The notes beneath the pieces are model-generated. The model saw only the letters and a program-made list of their open reading frames with translations. It was not told where the DNA came from and did no database searches. 64,000 nt of DNA from the NCBI GenBank assembly GCA_023417475.1, contig JAEZFP010000068.1, forward strand, positions 124,001-188,000, written 5' to 3'. Source of the DNA: Bacillota bacterium (lineage in GTDB: Bacteria; Bacillota; UBA4882; UBA8346). Made by a program: the position numbers and the translations under genes. Of the stretch, positions 51,252 through 59,624 are shown piece by piece (within the stretch, counting starts at the first letter, position 1; each line of letters opens with the position of its first letter).

Positions 51252-52040
51252 TTATTCACCCTTAACTTGCTTGGCTTCGATTTCAATTCTTTCCTGCGGT
51301 TTGAGCATTCCCGTCAGTTTGGTCTTGATGCTGCGGGGATTTTCTCCGGCTTGAATCGCTAACAATCCCTCCATCATAATGCGCAACATATGTACTTCTT
51401 CGGTTGATTTTCGTTTCAATCGCGATGAAAAGGGATGGCAAAGGACATACCCGATAAATATTCCATATAGCGTGGCCACAAAGGCCGCCGCAATCATGTG
51501 TCCCAGTTTTTCAGTGTCTTCCAAGTTGCCCAGGGCGCCAATTAAACCGATCACCGCGCCCAACACTCCCAATGTGGGAGCGTAACTTCCAGCCGCCGCA
51601 AATATCGCCGCACCGATGCGATGGCGTTCTTCCAGAACCTCAATTTCCAGCTCTAAAACTTCCTTGATATAATCATGTTCCATTCCATCAACAACCATGC
51701 CAAGCCCTTTTTTCAAAAATGCATTATCTAGCTCTTGCGAGGTTTTTTCCAATACCAAAAGACCTTCTTGTCGCGCTTGTTGCGCCATTGCGGTTAACTG
51801 TTCCACTGTTGAAACGGCATCATGTTTGTCGTTGTCACTAAACAGCGCACCAAAGATTTTCGGAATATTTAAAAATTCTTTTTTCGGAAAGGAGTTCATG
51901 ACTGCGGCAATGGTACCAACCACAATAATAATCGCAGCGGCAGGGTTTAATAAAATCAGAACATCCGCTCCCTTGACATACATTCCGACGACAACGGCCA
52001 GAAAACCAGCAACGATTCCGACTACTAAAAAAATATCCAT
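51252..52040 (-). CDS. motA: Flagellar motor protein MotA
   Basis: A 262-residue membrane stator subunit with four hydrophobic helices and a cytoplasmic loop (residues about 60-140). GAAIFAAAGSYAPTLGVLGAVIGLIGAL near residue 145 is the conserved third-helix proline region. It forms the proton channel with MotB. AGAGGTG precedes ATG 52040, and a sigma-D-type promoter lies 90 bp upstream. Confidence 0.95.
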   Translation of the reverse strand: MDIFLVVGIVAGFLAVVVGMYVKGADVLILLNPAAAIIIVVGTIAAVMNSFPKKEFLNIPKIFGALFSDNDKHDAVSTVEQLTAMAQQARQEGLLVLEKTSQELDNAFLKKGLGMVVDGMEHDYIKEVLELEIEVLEERHRIGAAIFAAAGSYAPTLGVLGAVIGLIGALGNLEDTEKLGHMIAAAFVATLYGIFIGYVLCHPFSSRLKRKSTEEVHMLRIMMEGLLAIQAGENPRSIKTKLTGMLKPQERIEIEAKQVKGE

Positions 52041-52129
52041 ATTAGCACCTCTGACTCAATAATGTGGATGATCTGGTTTTGCTTGCAAACCCCAACTTTC
52101 ATTATAACAGCGATCTGCTAACGTAACTA

Positions 52130-52157
52130 ATATCGGTTGTAAAACCAAATGAGTTTA
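52130..52157 (-). promoter_or_regulatory. Sigma-D (sigma-28) type promoter of motAB
   Basis: Minus strand TAAA (52157-52154), 16-nt spacer, ACCGATAT (52137-52130), close to the motility consensus TAAA-N15-GCCGATAT. It points toward motA. Confidence 0.55.
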
Positions 52158-52281
52158 GATTTTTTAATGGGTTTAACAGGTTAAATATTTATGTTCTTTC
52201 TATTATTTTACATTAAGCAATTGGTCCGCTTCCCGCAAATCCTTACGAGCGAAGTGATTCGCCCGAATAACCATGCTGCAT

Positions 52282-52324
52282 AAAAAAACACAACCTTGAG
52301 CAATTAAGGTATCGTTTGGGTTGT
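52282..52324 (-). terminator. Possible terminator of the tRNA operon
   Basis: ACAACC/GGTTGT with CCTT/AAGG inside, followed by seven Ts on the minus strand. A second, perfect hairpin (AATAACCTGGT/ACCAGGTTATT, 52384-52419) lies nearer tRNA-Glu but lacks a clear T-run. No gene is seen between motA and tRNA-Glu. Confidence 0.5.
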
Positions 52325-52469
52325 TTTGGCTGGTGCCCCGCTGGGGAATTCCACTCGAAAGTTGGTGAGTCATGGCAGAATGCAATAACCTGGTCGACTT
52401 GTTCGTCCACCAGGTTATTGATAAAAAACCAATATTGAATATCGGATTATCTCCGATACGGATCAGCTT

Positions 52470-52545
52470 TGGTAGTCCCAGCGGAATTCGAATCCGCGTC
52501 TCCGCCGTGAGAGGGCGGTGTCCTAGGCCTCTAGACGATAGGACC
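52470..52545 (-). tRNA. tRNA-Glu (CUC anticodon)
   Basis: 76 nt including encoded CCA. The acceptor arms (GGTCCTA and TGGGACT) pair with a G1-U72 wobble and discriminator A. The anticodon stem CCGCC/GGCGG encloses CTCTCAC, with anticodon CUC. The T-arm is GCGGA-TTCGAAT-TCCGC. It reads GAG glutamate codons. Confidence 0.9.
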
Positions 52546-52579
52546 ATTTTAAAAATGGTATGTGGTAAAGGTTCTGCAT

Positions 52580-52653
52580 TGGCTGGGGGAGAAGGACTCG
52601 AACCCTCGCCGACGGGGCCAGAACCCGGCGTCCTACCACTAGACGATCCCCCA
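52580..52653 (-). tRNA. tRNA-Gln (CUG anticodon)
   Basis: 74 nt including encoded CCA. The acceptor stem TGGGGGA/TCCCCCA has the U1-A72 pair and discriminator G typical of tRNA-Gln. The anticodon loop TTCTGGC gives CUG. The T-arm is GAGGG-TTCGAGT-CCTTC. It lies 34 bp upstream of tRNA-Glu on the same transcript. Confidence 0.9.
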
Positions 52654-52666
52654 GTGCGCAAAAATT

Positions 52667-52695
52667 ATTATACCAATCGAACGCCCCGGAGTCAA
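52667..52695 (-). promoter_or_regulatory. Sigma-A promoter of the tRNA-Gln/tRNA-Glu operon
   Basis: TTGACT (52695-52690), 17-nt spacer and TATAAT (52672-52667) on the minus strand, 13 nt before tRNA-Gln. It is a near-perfect stable-RNA promoter. Confidence 0.8.
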
Positions 52696-52739
52696 TAGTG
52701 ATTTACTAACAACTTTCGGTTTATCAGGGCAATGCTGGA

Positions 52740-54215
52740 TTATTTTAAAACGGCGACGGCATTCCGGAGTCGGCGTAGCACCCGTGCTTTGCCGAGTACA
52801 TGTAAGCTTTCAAAAATACCCGGGGTGGCGGTTCGACCGGAAATAGCCACCCGGACCGGCATGAAGACCTGACCGTCGTGGAGTTCCAGTTTTAATGCCA
52901 GATCCCGTAAAGCCACTTCCAACTCGGTTTCGATAAATTCCGCTCCCACCTTTTCCAGGGTTTCCAAGACGTTTTCCAGGACCTTCAGGGTGGTGGTATG
53001 ATCCATTTTTTTCGGAATCAGGATCGACCGGTCCGGCGCCGGAATGTCTTCCATTAAAAAGATATCGGCAAGTTGCGGGGCTTCGGTTAATAACTTCATT
53101 CTTTCGCGAATCAGCGGAACAATCTCGACCAGATACGTAAAACGCTCTGCCGGACAGGGATCGGGTAATAAGCCGGTTTGTTGAATGAAGGGCAAACAAC
53201 GCGCGGCAAGTTCCTGCGGAGGCAAGCTGCGAATATACATTCCGTTGTACCAGTTCAGCTTATCGGTGGAGAATTTAACCGGGGAAGCGTTAACCCGTTC
53301 CAAATTAAATATTTGAGCCGCCTCTTCCTTAGAAAACAATTCTTGATCCGTCCCGGGATTCCACCCCAACAGCAGGAGAAAATTGAAGATCGCTTCGGGC
53401 AGATAACCTTGTTCGCGGTATTCTTTGACACTGGTTGCGCCATGCCGTTTACTCAGTTTCCCACCGTCCGGCGCTAGAAAAATTGACAAATGGGAAAACA
53501 ACGGCGGTATCCAACCAAAGGCTTGATAGAGCAAGACATGCACCGGAGTGCTGGCGATCCACTCGTCACCCCGTAAAACATGGCTGATCTTCATCAAGTG
53601 GTCGTCGACCACATTGGCAAAATGATAGGTCGGAAAGCCGTCGGATTTGATTAATACCAGATCTTCCAAGGTCGCATTGTCAAAAACCAGTTCCCCGCGG
53701 ACCAGATCGTTAACGATGGTTTTTCCTTCGGTCGGCGTCTTAAAACGAATCACTTTGCGGAGCCCGGCCGCGTTATTTTCGGCCAGTTCGGCGGCGGAAA
53801 GGTTACGGCAATGACGGTCGTAGCCCATCTGATGTTTGGCGTTTTCCTGGCTTTTCCGCAGTTCCTGGAGGCGCTCCGGCGTGCAGTAACAATAATAGGC
53901 TTTGCCTTCCGCGATTAATTGTTCGGCGTACTGATGATAAATATCCAATCGTTCCGATTGGAAGTAGGGTCCGTACTCACCGCCAACTTCCGGACCTTCC
54001 TGCCAATCCAAACCCAACCAACGCAGACTGGTCATAATATCGGTTAAAGAATCGGGAACAAATCGGTTCCGGTCGGTATCTTCAATCCGCAAGATGAACT
54101 TGCCGCCGGTCCGCTGAGCCAGCAGCCAGTCATAAATAGCGGTACGAGCGCCTCCAATATGTAAATATCCGGTCGGACTCGGTGCAAACCGGGCACGAAC
54201 TTCCGCTTGATTCAT
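52740..54215 (-). CDS. gltX: Glutamyl-tRNA synthetase
   Basis: A 491-residue class I synthetase. The HIGH motif is PSPTGYLHIGGARTA near residue 12, and KMSKS is seen as GKLSKRHGA near 250. A CYCTPERL segment with cysteines lies near residue 108. It lies directly upstream of tRNA-Gln and tRNA-Glu on the same strand. ATG 54215 has GGAG 8 nt upstream; the longer GTG frame (54224) overlaps that box. Confidence 0.95.
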   Translation of the reverse strand: MNQAEVRARFAPSPTGYLHIGGARTAIYDWLLAQRTGGKFILRIEDTDRNRFVPDSLTDIMTSLRWLGLDWQEGPEVGGEYGPYFQSERLDIYHQYAEQLIAEGKAYYCYCTPERLQELRKSQENAKHQMGYDRHCRNLSAAELAENNAAGLRKVIRFKTPTEGKTIVNDLVRGELVFDNATLEDLVLIKSDGFPTYHFANVVDDHLMKISHVLRGDEWIASTPVHVLLYQAFGWIPPLFSHLSIFLAPDGGKLSKRHGATSVKEYREQGYLPEAIFNFLLLLGWNPGTDQELFSKEEAAQIFNLERVNASPVKFSTDKLNWYNGMYIRSLPPQELAARCLPFIQQTGLLPDPCPAERFTYLVEIVPLIRERMKLLTEAPQLADIFLMEDIPAPDRSILIPKKMDHTTTLKVLENVLETLEKVGAEFIETELEVALRDLALKLELHDGQVFMPVRVAISGRTATPGIFESLHVLGKARVLRRLRNAVAVLK

Positions 54216-54309
54216 TCGGGTCACTCCAAACTTTTCATGATATTTGAACTTTTATATAATACCATATCCTTTCCTACTCGAATAGTTAGTTTTGTTTATT
54301 TTATTCAAA

Positions 54310-54340
54310 GCAAAGGGGCGAACCCGGTTCGCCCCTTTGC
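54310..54340 (-). terminator. Terminator-like perfect palindrome
   Basis: GCAAAGGGGCGAACC and its complement form a 15-bp stem downstream of the small spore-protein-like gene. The T-run after it is weak. Confidence 0.6.
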
Positions 54341-54375
54341 CAATATTGCTACATTTCAACTGATTCGACCGAAGC

Positions 54376-54570
54376 CTAATAAGTGGTTTTCTTGGACGAT
54401 TGTTGTTTGCTTTTCGATGCGGTTTGATATGGCAACTCGGCAGCTACTTCTTGATCGGATTGTTTTTTCAACGATGATGATTGCTGATTCGCGGCAGACA
54501 ACTCGGAAGCAGCTTCCATTTTTTGATTCTGATTATTCTTCATTGAGTTCTTGGATAAATTTTTGGCCAC
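54376..54570 (-). CDS. Small Lys/Gln/Ser/Asn-rich protein, possible gamma-type SASP
   Basis: A 64-residue protein starting VAKNLSKNSMKNNQNQKM and ending SKQQSSKKTTY, almost devoid of hydrophobic and aromatic residues. Composition and size resemble gamma-type small acid-soluble spore proteins, which serve as amino-acid stores in spores; sequence similarity is not strong. GTG 54570 has AAGGAGGG 7-8 nt upstream, which is the main evidence that it is a gene. A sporulation promoter was not identified. Confidence 0.5.
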   Translation of the reverse strand: MAKNLSKNSMKNNQNQKMEAASELSAANQQSSSLKKQSDQEVAAELPYQTASKSKQQSSKKTTY

Positions 54571-54734
54571 CCTTATCCCTCCTTCCGTCCGATACCAGTA
54601 GTATCTCCAGTAATCAAAAACGGTAACGAGTTGATTTATTGACAGATAACCAGCTCTTAACATTGTTTCCATCAAAGGATAACTGGACTTCAGAATGTAA
54701 AATAACATATCATAGAATCAGAGGTGGTAAATCA

Positions 54735-54866
54735 ATGTTATGTCCTCATTGCCAACGGCACAAACTTTTGCGGGCCGAAGGAAAATGGTTTTGCCCGCAA
54801 TGTTTTCAGGTCTATCATTCCTTGCCGCTTTATGGTGGAATCGCGCCCCGGAAAATCGACTATTAA
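54735..54866 (+). CDS. Zinc-ribbon mini-protein
   Basis: A 43-residue protein with CPHC near residues 3-6 and CPQC near 22-25, a zinc-ribbon. ATG 54735 is preceded by AGAGGTGG. It stands alone on the plus strand between minus-strand genes, followed by a hairpin. The function is unknown; such proteins can be adaptors or metal-sensing regulators. Confidence 0.55.
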   Translation: MLCPHCQRHKLLRAEGKWFCPQCFQVYHSLPLYGGIAPRKIDY

Positions 54867-54872
54867 GTAATC

Positions 54873-54911
54873 AAAAGAGGCTGCCCTGATTATTTTAGGG
54901 AAGCCTCTTTT
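54873..54911. terminator. Terminator after the zinc-ribbon gene and mtnA
   Basis: AAAAGAGGCT and AGCCTCTTTT flank CCCT/AGGG pairs, giving a long stem with T-runs on both strands. It suits both convergent neighbours. Confidence 0.75.
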
Positions 54912-54944
54912 AAGTTCCGATCGCCGTATCAACAGCTCAGTCAA

Positions 54945-55982
54945 TTACGTCGCTTGGAGCCAACCGCGGAAGGTCTCCTCCCAATTGCCGGTGGCAACTC
55001 CTTTTTCGGTAATGATCGCCGTGATCAAGCGCGCCGGAGTCACGTCAAAGGCCGGATTAAACACTTTGACGCCTGCCGGCGCCACTGTCACTCCGCCGAA
55101 AGAAGTGACCTCTTCGGCAGCACGCTCTTCAATGGGAATATCAGCGCCGGAAGTTAGTTCGATATCGATGGTCGACAGCGGCGCCGCCACATAAAATGGA
55201 ATCCGGTGTTCCTGCGCCAATACCGCCAATCCATACGTGCCGATTTTATTTGCGACGTCGCCGTTGGCGGTAATGCGGTCGGCACCGACGATCACTGCCT
55301 GAACTTTGTTTAACCGCATGACCGTGGCCGCCATATTGTCGGTGATTAAGGTGACGGGAATCCCTTCTTGCATCAATTCCCACACCGTAAGTCTGGCGCC
55401 TTGAAGTAAGGGCCGGGTCTCATCGGCAAAAACGCTGATGGCTTTGCCTTGTTGATGGGCAACCCGGATTGCCGCCAAAGCCGTACCGTAAGCCGAAGTC
55501 GCCAACGCTCCGGCGTTGCAGTGGGTTAAGATGGCGGTCCCATTGGGGAACAACGCCGCGCCATTTTCACCAATTTGCCGGCAGACCGTCGCATCCGCGG
55601 CGTCAATCCGGCAGGCTTCCTTTTCCAGTTCCGCTCCAATCACCGCCGGGTCTTGTCCTTGCAATTGCTCGATGACGGCCCGTTGCCGTTTAAGCGCCCA
55701 AAACAGGTTGACGGCCGTCGGCCGGGTCGCGGCCAGTTCATCGATGACCCGGGAGACCGCTGCGCCATAATTCGGATCGGCTTGAAATTCCAACGCCCCA
55801 AGCACCACGCCGTAAGCCGCGGCAATCCCGATCGCGGGCGCGCCGCGGACTTTTAACCGCCGGATGGCGTCGGCGACGACCCGGTAATCGTTGGTGGTAA
55901 TATATTCAGTTTGATTCGGAAGCAACGTTTGATCCAACAAAGTAAGTCGGCCGTTTTGCCATTCGATTGTCCGCCAAGCCAT
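54945..55982 (-). CDS. mtnA: S-methyl-5-thioribose-1-phosphate isomerase
   Basis: A 345-residue enzyme of the methionine salvage pathway, converting methylthioribose-1-phosphate to methylthioribulose-1-phosphate. It starts TIEWQNGRLTLLDQT, with RGAPAIGIAAAYG near residue 47, TILTHCNAGALATSAYGTALAAI near 150 and VIVGADRITANGDVANKIGTY near 232. ATG 55982 has GAGGGG upstream. It follows mtnP. Confidence 0.95.
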   Translation of the reverse strand: MAWRTIEWQNGRLTLLDQTLLPNQTEYITTNDYRVVADAIRRLKVRGAPAIGIAAAYGVVLGALEFQADPNYGAAVSRVIDELAATRPTAVNLFWALKRQRAVIEQLQGQDPAVIGAELEKEACRIDAADATVCRQIGENGAALFPNGTAILTHCNAGALATSAYGTALAAIRVAHQQGKAISVFADETRPLLQGARLTVWELMQEGIPVTLITDNMAATVMRLNKVQAVIVGADRITANGDVANKIGTYGLAVLAQEHRIPFYVAAPLSTIDIELTSGADIPIEERAAEEVTSFGGVTVAPAGVKVFNPAFDVTPARLITAIITEKGVATGNWEETFRGWLQAT

Positions 55983-56013
55983 TGAATTCCCCTCGCTTTT
56001 CAAATTAGCTAAT

Positions 56014-56784
56014 TTATTGAAAGTGACCGCAGGTACGATCGCGTTCGATACTTTGACAATAATCCATCAGCAGCCGGACCATCTTTTGCCGATTTTCATC
56101 CATAATGGTCACCACGTCGGCATGGGTCAACGGCACCGGATTGATTCCCGCCGCCCAATTGGTGACCATACTGATTCCGGCGTAACAGATTCCCAACTCC
56201 CGGGCCAGCACCACTTCGGGAATTCCCGTCATCCCAACCACCGTTCCGCCAAGCATCGCAAACATCCGGACCTCGGCGGCGCTTTCATAACGCGGGCCTT
56301 CGGTGCAGACATAACAACCTCCCGACTGGACCAGGATTTGAGCAGTCTGGGCCACCTTGCCCAATTGTTCCCGGATTTCGGCACAATAGGGTTCGGTTAC
56401 ATCAATATGCGCCCGATGAACGTCGTTATCGTCGTAGAAAGTTAACGGCCGTTGTTTGGTAAAGTCGAGAAACTGGTCCAATAACACCAGCATTCCCGGG
56501 GTCAGTTCCCGGTGGAGACTCCCGACGGCAGTGGTAGCAATGATCCGTTCCACGCCCAGCATTTTTAACCCCCAAAGATTAGCGCGGTAATTCAACTGAT
56601 GCGGTAACAGCGAATGCCCTTTGCCGTGACGGGGTAAAAAGGCGACTTTGTTTGGGCCGACCTTCCCGACCATGGGGTGAATGGTTCCATAGGGGGTTAT
56701 GACCGTTAGCTCCTCCACACTGTCCAGCATCGCCGGTTCATAGATGCCGGAACCGCCGATGATCGCCAGCTTCACATCACTCAT
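56014..56784 (-). CDS. mtnP: S-methyl-5'-thioadenosine phosphorylase
   Basis: A 256-residue phosphorylase producing methylthioribose-1-phosphate for MtnA. Motifs: GGSGIYE near residue 10, FLPRHGKGHSLLPHQLNYRAN near 48, CTEGPRYES near 160 and GMTGIPEVVLARELGICYA near 183. It lies 31 bp upstream of mtnA and 3 bp downstream of the helicase stop, so it shares an operon with both. Confidence 0.9.
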   Translation of the reverse strand: MSDVKLAIIGGSGIYEPAMLDSVEELTVITPYGTIHPMVGKVGPNKVAFLPRHGKGHSLLPHQLNYRANLWGLKMLGVERIIATTAVGSLHRELTPGMLVLLDQFLDFTKQRPLTFYDDNDVHRAHIDVTEPYCAEIREQLGKVAQTAQILVQSGGCYVCTEGPRYESAAEVRMFAMLGGTVVGMTGIPEVVLARELGICYAGISMVTNWAAGINPVPLTHADVVTIMDENRQKMVRLLMDYCQSIERDRTCGHFQ

Positions 56785-56787
56785 CGT

Positions 56788-59244
56788 TTATTTCCTCCTT
56801 GTGTTGGCTAACTTATTACGGAGTTGCTGCTCGATTTGCTCCGGCAGCCGCACCACTGGCGGAAACGGGGTATTGTCAGGCACAGCCGCTCCCGGGGCCG
56901 GGTTACTGGCGCGTGGCGTTTTGGGAAGATAAGGCTCCAACTCCAACAGGTCGTGCAAAACAACTAACGCGCCCTCTTTGTCCGGGATTCGTCCTTTGCC
57001 GGCCGTATCGGGGTCCAATTGCGGATTGGGCGGCAACGGCGACCCGACACAGGACGGGCAGCCATCCGCGCAGGAGCAGTTGGCAATCAGCTCCCTGGCC
57101 TTTTCCAAAAGCAGCTCGACATTTTCAAAGGAACGATGGGCAAAACCCAGTCCGCCCGGATATTTATCGTAGACAAAAAGCGACGGCGCCCCATTGTTTT
57201 TTAAGTCAACCACCGAACCGATATCGCCCGAATCGCACATGACCAGAAACGGCAAAACCTCGGTCAGTACGTTGGCGATTCCCAACATCGCTTCCACCGG
57301 ATCCCGGCCGAACTCCTTCACCCGGTGCAAGGTCGCCGGCGGTGGCACCAGCCAAAAAGCGTTGGTCGCCATAACCTGTGGTTCCAGGTCGATTTTACCA
57401 AACCCGATACTGTCCCGGGAGCCAAATTTGATCTTCCGAAACAGATAAGGTTTGATCATCACTTCGACGTTTCCGAAACCGGTCGCGGCTTGTCGCCATT
57501 CCCGCTCCAGTTCCTTGGCTGTCGTGGTGATCTGTACTTCGGTGATGGACTGGGTATAATAATCGACACCGATCTTCTGAACGTAGGATACTTTCTGGGG
57601 AACATTCATCTCTTTGACAAAATAAATTTCACCGTCGTGAAGGTAAATCGCTTCGGTGTAGATCTGCTGATAAGCGCTGGCTTCATCCAAAGTCCCGATC
57701 ACCTTGCCCGGCTCGGTGGTGATATCGACGATACTAAAGGTATTGTCGGAGATATTGCGCAAACTGACATCGGCCGGGGGAAATCCGGCGCTGCGCCAGT
57801 ACCATTGCTGTTGAATCTGTTTGAGTTCCCCGGACTCCCCCAACAACTCCAGCAACGCCGGAGCGTAAGCGCCAAAGGCTTGACAATCTTTGCCCGAAAC
57901 CGGGGCTTCCAAGGCGGCGCAACGCAGGTGGCCTAATAAAATATGCGGATTATTGGGATCAATCACCGCCGATTCGGGGTTTTTATCAAAGAAATAATGG
58001 GGATTTTTGGATAAATATTGATCGATCGGATTTTGGTGCGGAATATAGATCACCAATGATTCCTCATGGGCCCGCCCGACCCGGCCCGCTTGCTGCCAGG
58101 TCGACGCGATGGTGCCGGGATATCCCACCACCAGACATGCGTCGAGCTGACCGATATCGATTCCAAGTTCCAAGGCGTTGGTGCTGGTGACTCCCAGGAG
58201 TTCGCCGGAGAAAAGTTGCCGTTCGATCTCGCGGCGTTCCTCCGGCAGATATCCGCCCCGGTAGGCCCGGATCTGATTCGCCAAGGACGGACTGTAGCGT
58301 TGCAGTTGTTCCTGGACATAGCGGTACAATAATTCGGTAACAACTCGCGCTTTGGTAAAAGCGATGGTGGGGATCCGTTCCCGGAGCAACTCGGTCATCA
58401 GCCAAGCGGCTTCCGAGTTGGCACTACGCCGCTCGGTCTGAGTCTGATCCAAAAACGGCGGATTCCAAAAGATAAAATATTTCTTGCCGCGCGGCGCCCC
58501 GTCCTGATCAATGAGCGCCATCGGTTGGCCGGTCAGTTCCTGCGCATGCTCCAACGGATTGTGAATGGTTGCCGAAGCCGTAATAAAAATCGGATGGCTC
58601 CCATAATGGCGGCAGATCCGGACCAGACGGCGCAGGACATTGGCGACGTTGGAGCCGAAAATACCGCGGTAGGAATGGACCTCATCGATCACGACATACT
58701 TGAGATTGGTAAAAAAGCCGGACCAGGCCGGATGTTTCGGCAAAATCCCCTGATGGAGCATATCGGGATTGGTCAAGACAAAGTTGCCTTTGTCGCGCAG
58801 GGTTTTGCGCAAATTGACCGGTGTGTCCCCATCGTAGGTTCCCATGACGGGTAAGGGTCCTGCCATTGCTTCGACCAAACGTTGCAAACTTTTCAGCTGG
58901 TCTTGAGCCAACGCTTTGGTCGGATAGAGAAACAGCGCGCGGGCTTGGCTGTCCTGCAGATAACTTTCGATGACGGGAATATGAAAACAAAGCGTCTTGC
59001 CGCTGGCGGTACCGGTCACTACTGCGGTATGTTGCCCCGTGCGAATGGCCTGAACCGCCGCCGCCTGGTGCGAATAGAGTTTGGTGATTCCCCGCGCCGT
59101 CAGCAGCCGCTGCAGCGGCTCCGATAAGGGCGGATCAATCTCCCCCCACTGAGCCGGCCGCGCCGGCAATTCCTGCTTGAAGACGATCTGGTTTTGATAA
59201 TTGGAATCGGCGCTGATTTTAGCCAAAAAGCGTTGTACGTTCAT
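56788..59244 (-). CDS. mrfA: DEAD/DEAH helicase with DUF1998 zinc domain (MrfA/YprA-like)
   Basis: An 818-residue superfamily 2 helicase. Motif I is VTGTASGKTLCF near residue 75, motif II (Walker B) DEVHSYRG near 185, and motif VI QAGRVGRAHEE near 380. The C-terminal DUF1998 region carries cysteines in NCSCADGCPSCVGS near 745. MrfA in Bacillus is a DNA helicase acting with the MrfB exonuclease in repair of mitomycin-type lesions. No mrfB homologue is next to it. Array 2 begins 81 bp upstream of its start. Confidence 0.8.
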   Translation of the reverse strand: MNVQRFLAKISADSNYQNQIVFKQELPARPAQWGEIDPPLSEPLQRLLTARGITKLYSHQAAAVQAIRTGQHTAVVTGTASGKTLCFHIPVIESYLQDSQARALFLYPTKALAQDQLKSLQRLVEAMAGPLPVMGTYDGDTPVNLRKTLRDKGNFVLTNPDMLHQGILPKHPAWSGFFTNLKYVVIDEVHSYRGIFGSNVANVLRRLVRICRHYGSHPIFITASATIHNPLEHAQELTGQPMALIDQDGAPRGKKYFIFWNPPFLDQTQTERRSANSEAAWLMTELLRERIPTIAFTKARVVTELLYRYVQEQLQRYSPSLANQIRAYRGGYLPEERREIERQLFSGELLGVTSTNALELGIDIGQLDACLVVGYPGTIASTWQQAGRVGRAHEESLVIYIPHQNPIDQYLSKNPHYFFDKNPESAVIDPNNPHILLGHLRCAALEAPVSGKDCQAFGAYAPALLELLGESGELKQIQQQWYWRSAGFPPADVSLRNISDNTFSIVDITTEPGKVIGTLDEASAYQQIYTEAIYLHDGEIYFVKEMNVPQKVSYVQKIGVDYYTQSITEVQITTTAKELEREWRQAATGFGNVEVMIKPYLFRKIKFGSRDSIGFGKIDLEPQVMATNAFWLVPPPATLHRVKEFGRDPVEAMLGIANVLTEVLPFLVMCDSGDIGSVVDLKNNGAPSLFVYDKYPGGLGFAHRSFENVELLLEKARELIANCSCADGCPSCVGSPLPPNPQLDPDTAGKGRIPDKEGALVVLHDLLELEPYLPKTPRASNPAPGAAVPDNTPFPPVVRLPEQIEQQLRNKLANTRRK

Positions 59245-59325
59245 GATTTACCTCACTTTATCGGGATAAAATTCGACAATGCGGCGGAACCTTCCTGCAA
59301 ATTTGCGCCCGGAGCAGTTTTTTGT

Positions 59326-59550
59326 TCAAAATTAAATTGGCTTTTGCCAAAATCATTTTGGATTCAGCCAAAGCGATTTTGGCAGGCGCCAAAACTAGTT
59401 TGAAATGATCCAAAGCCGTTTTGGCTCCATGCAAAACCATTTTGGATCCTGCCAAAACTGTTTTGAATTCGTGCAAAACCATTTTGACTTCTGCCGAAAC
59501 CGTTCTGGAACCATCCAAAATCATTTTGGCAGGTTCCGGAAGCAATTTGG
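59326..59550. repeat. Array 2: eleven 21-bp palindromic repeat units
   Basis: Eleven 15-bp cores start every 21 bp from 59326 to 59536, with CCAAAA-N3-TTTTGG as the commonest form (59347 and 59515 are perfect palindromes). Spacers of six bases vary freely. It has the same core, period and total length (225 bp) as array 1. It fills the gap between the divergent genes mrfA and yqhH. An open frame on the minus strand encodes heptads but has no ribosome binding site, so it is judged non-coding. Confidence 0.9.
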
Positions 59551-59624
59551 CAGCTGTCGGTTAGCGATTAGAAATTTCATTTTCAGGAGATAATAAGCTG
59601 TCACAAGATTTTGGAGGGTTGCTT

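Noticed and set aside
52203..52661. 152-residue frame covering both tRNA genes
   Set aside because: It overlaps two clear tRNAs. A shorter frame from an ATG near 52373 has no ribosome binding site, although its C-terminal residues look protein-like.
59258..59545. 95-residue heptad-repeat frame across array 2
   Set aside because: Starts at a TTG with no ribosome binding site. The peptide repeat follows from the 21-bp DNA period, although the same frame is open in array 1.
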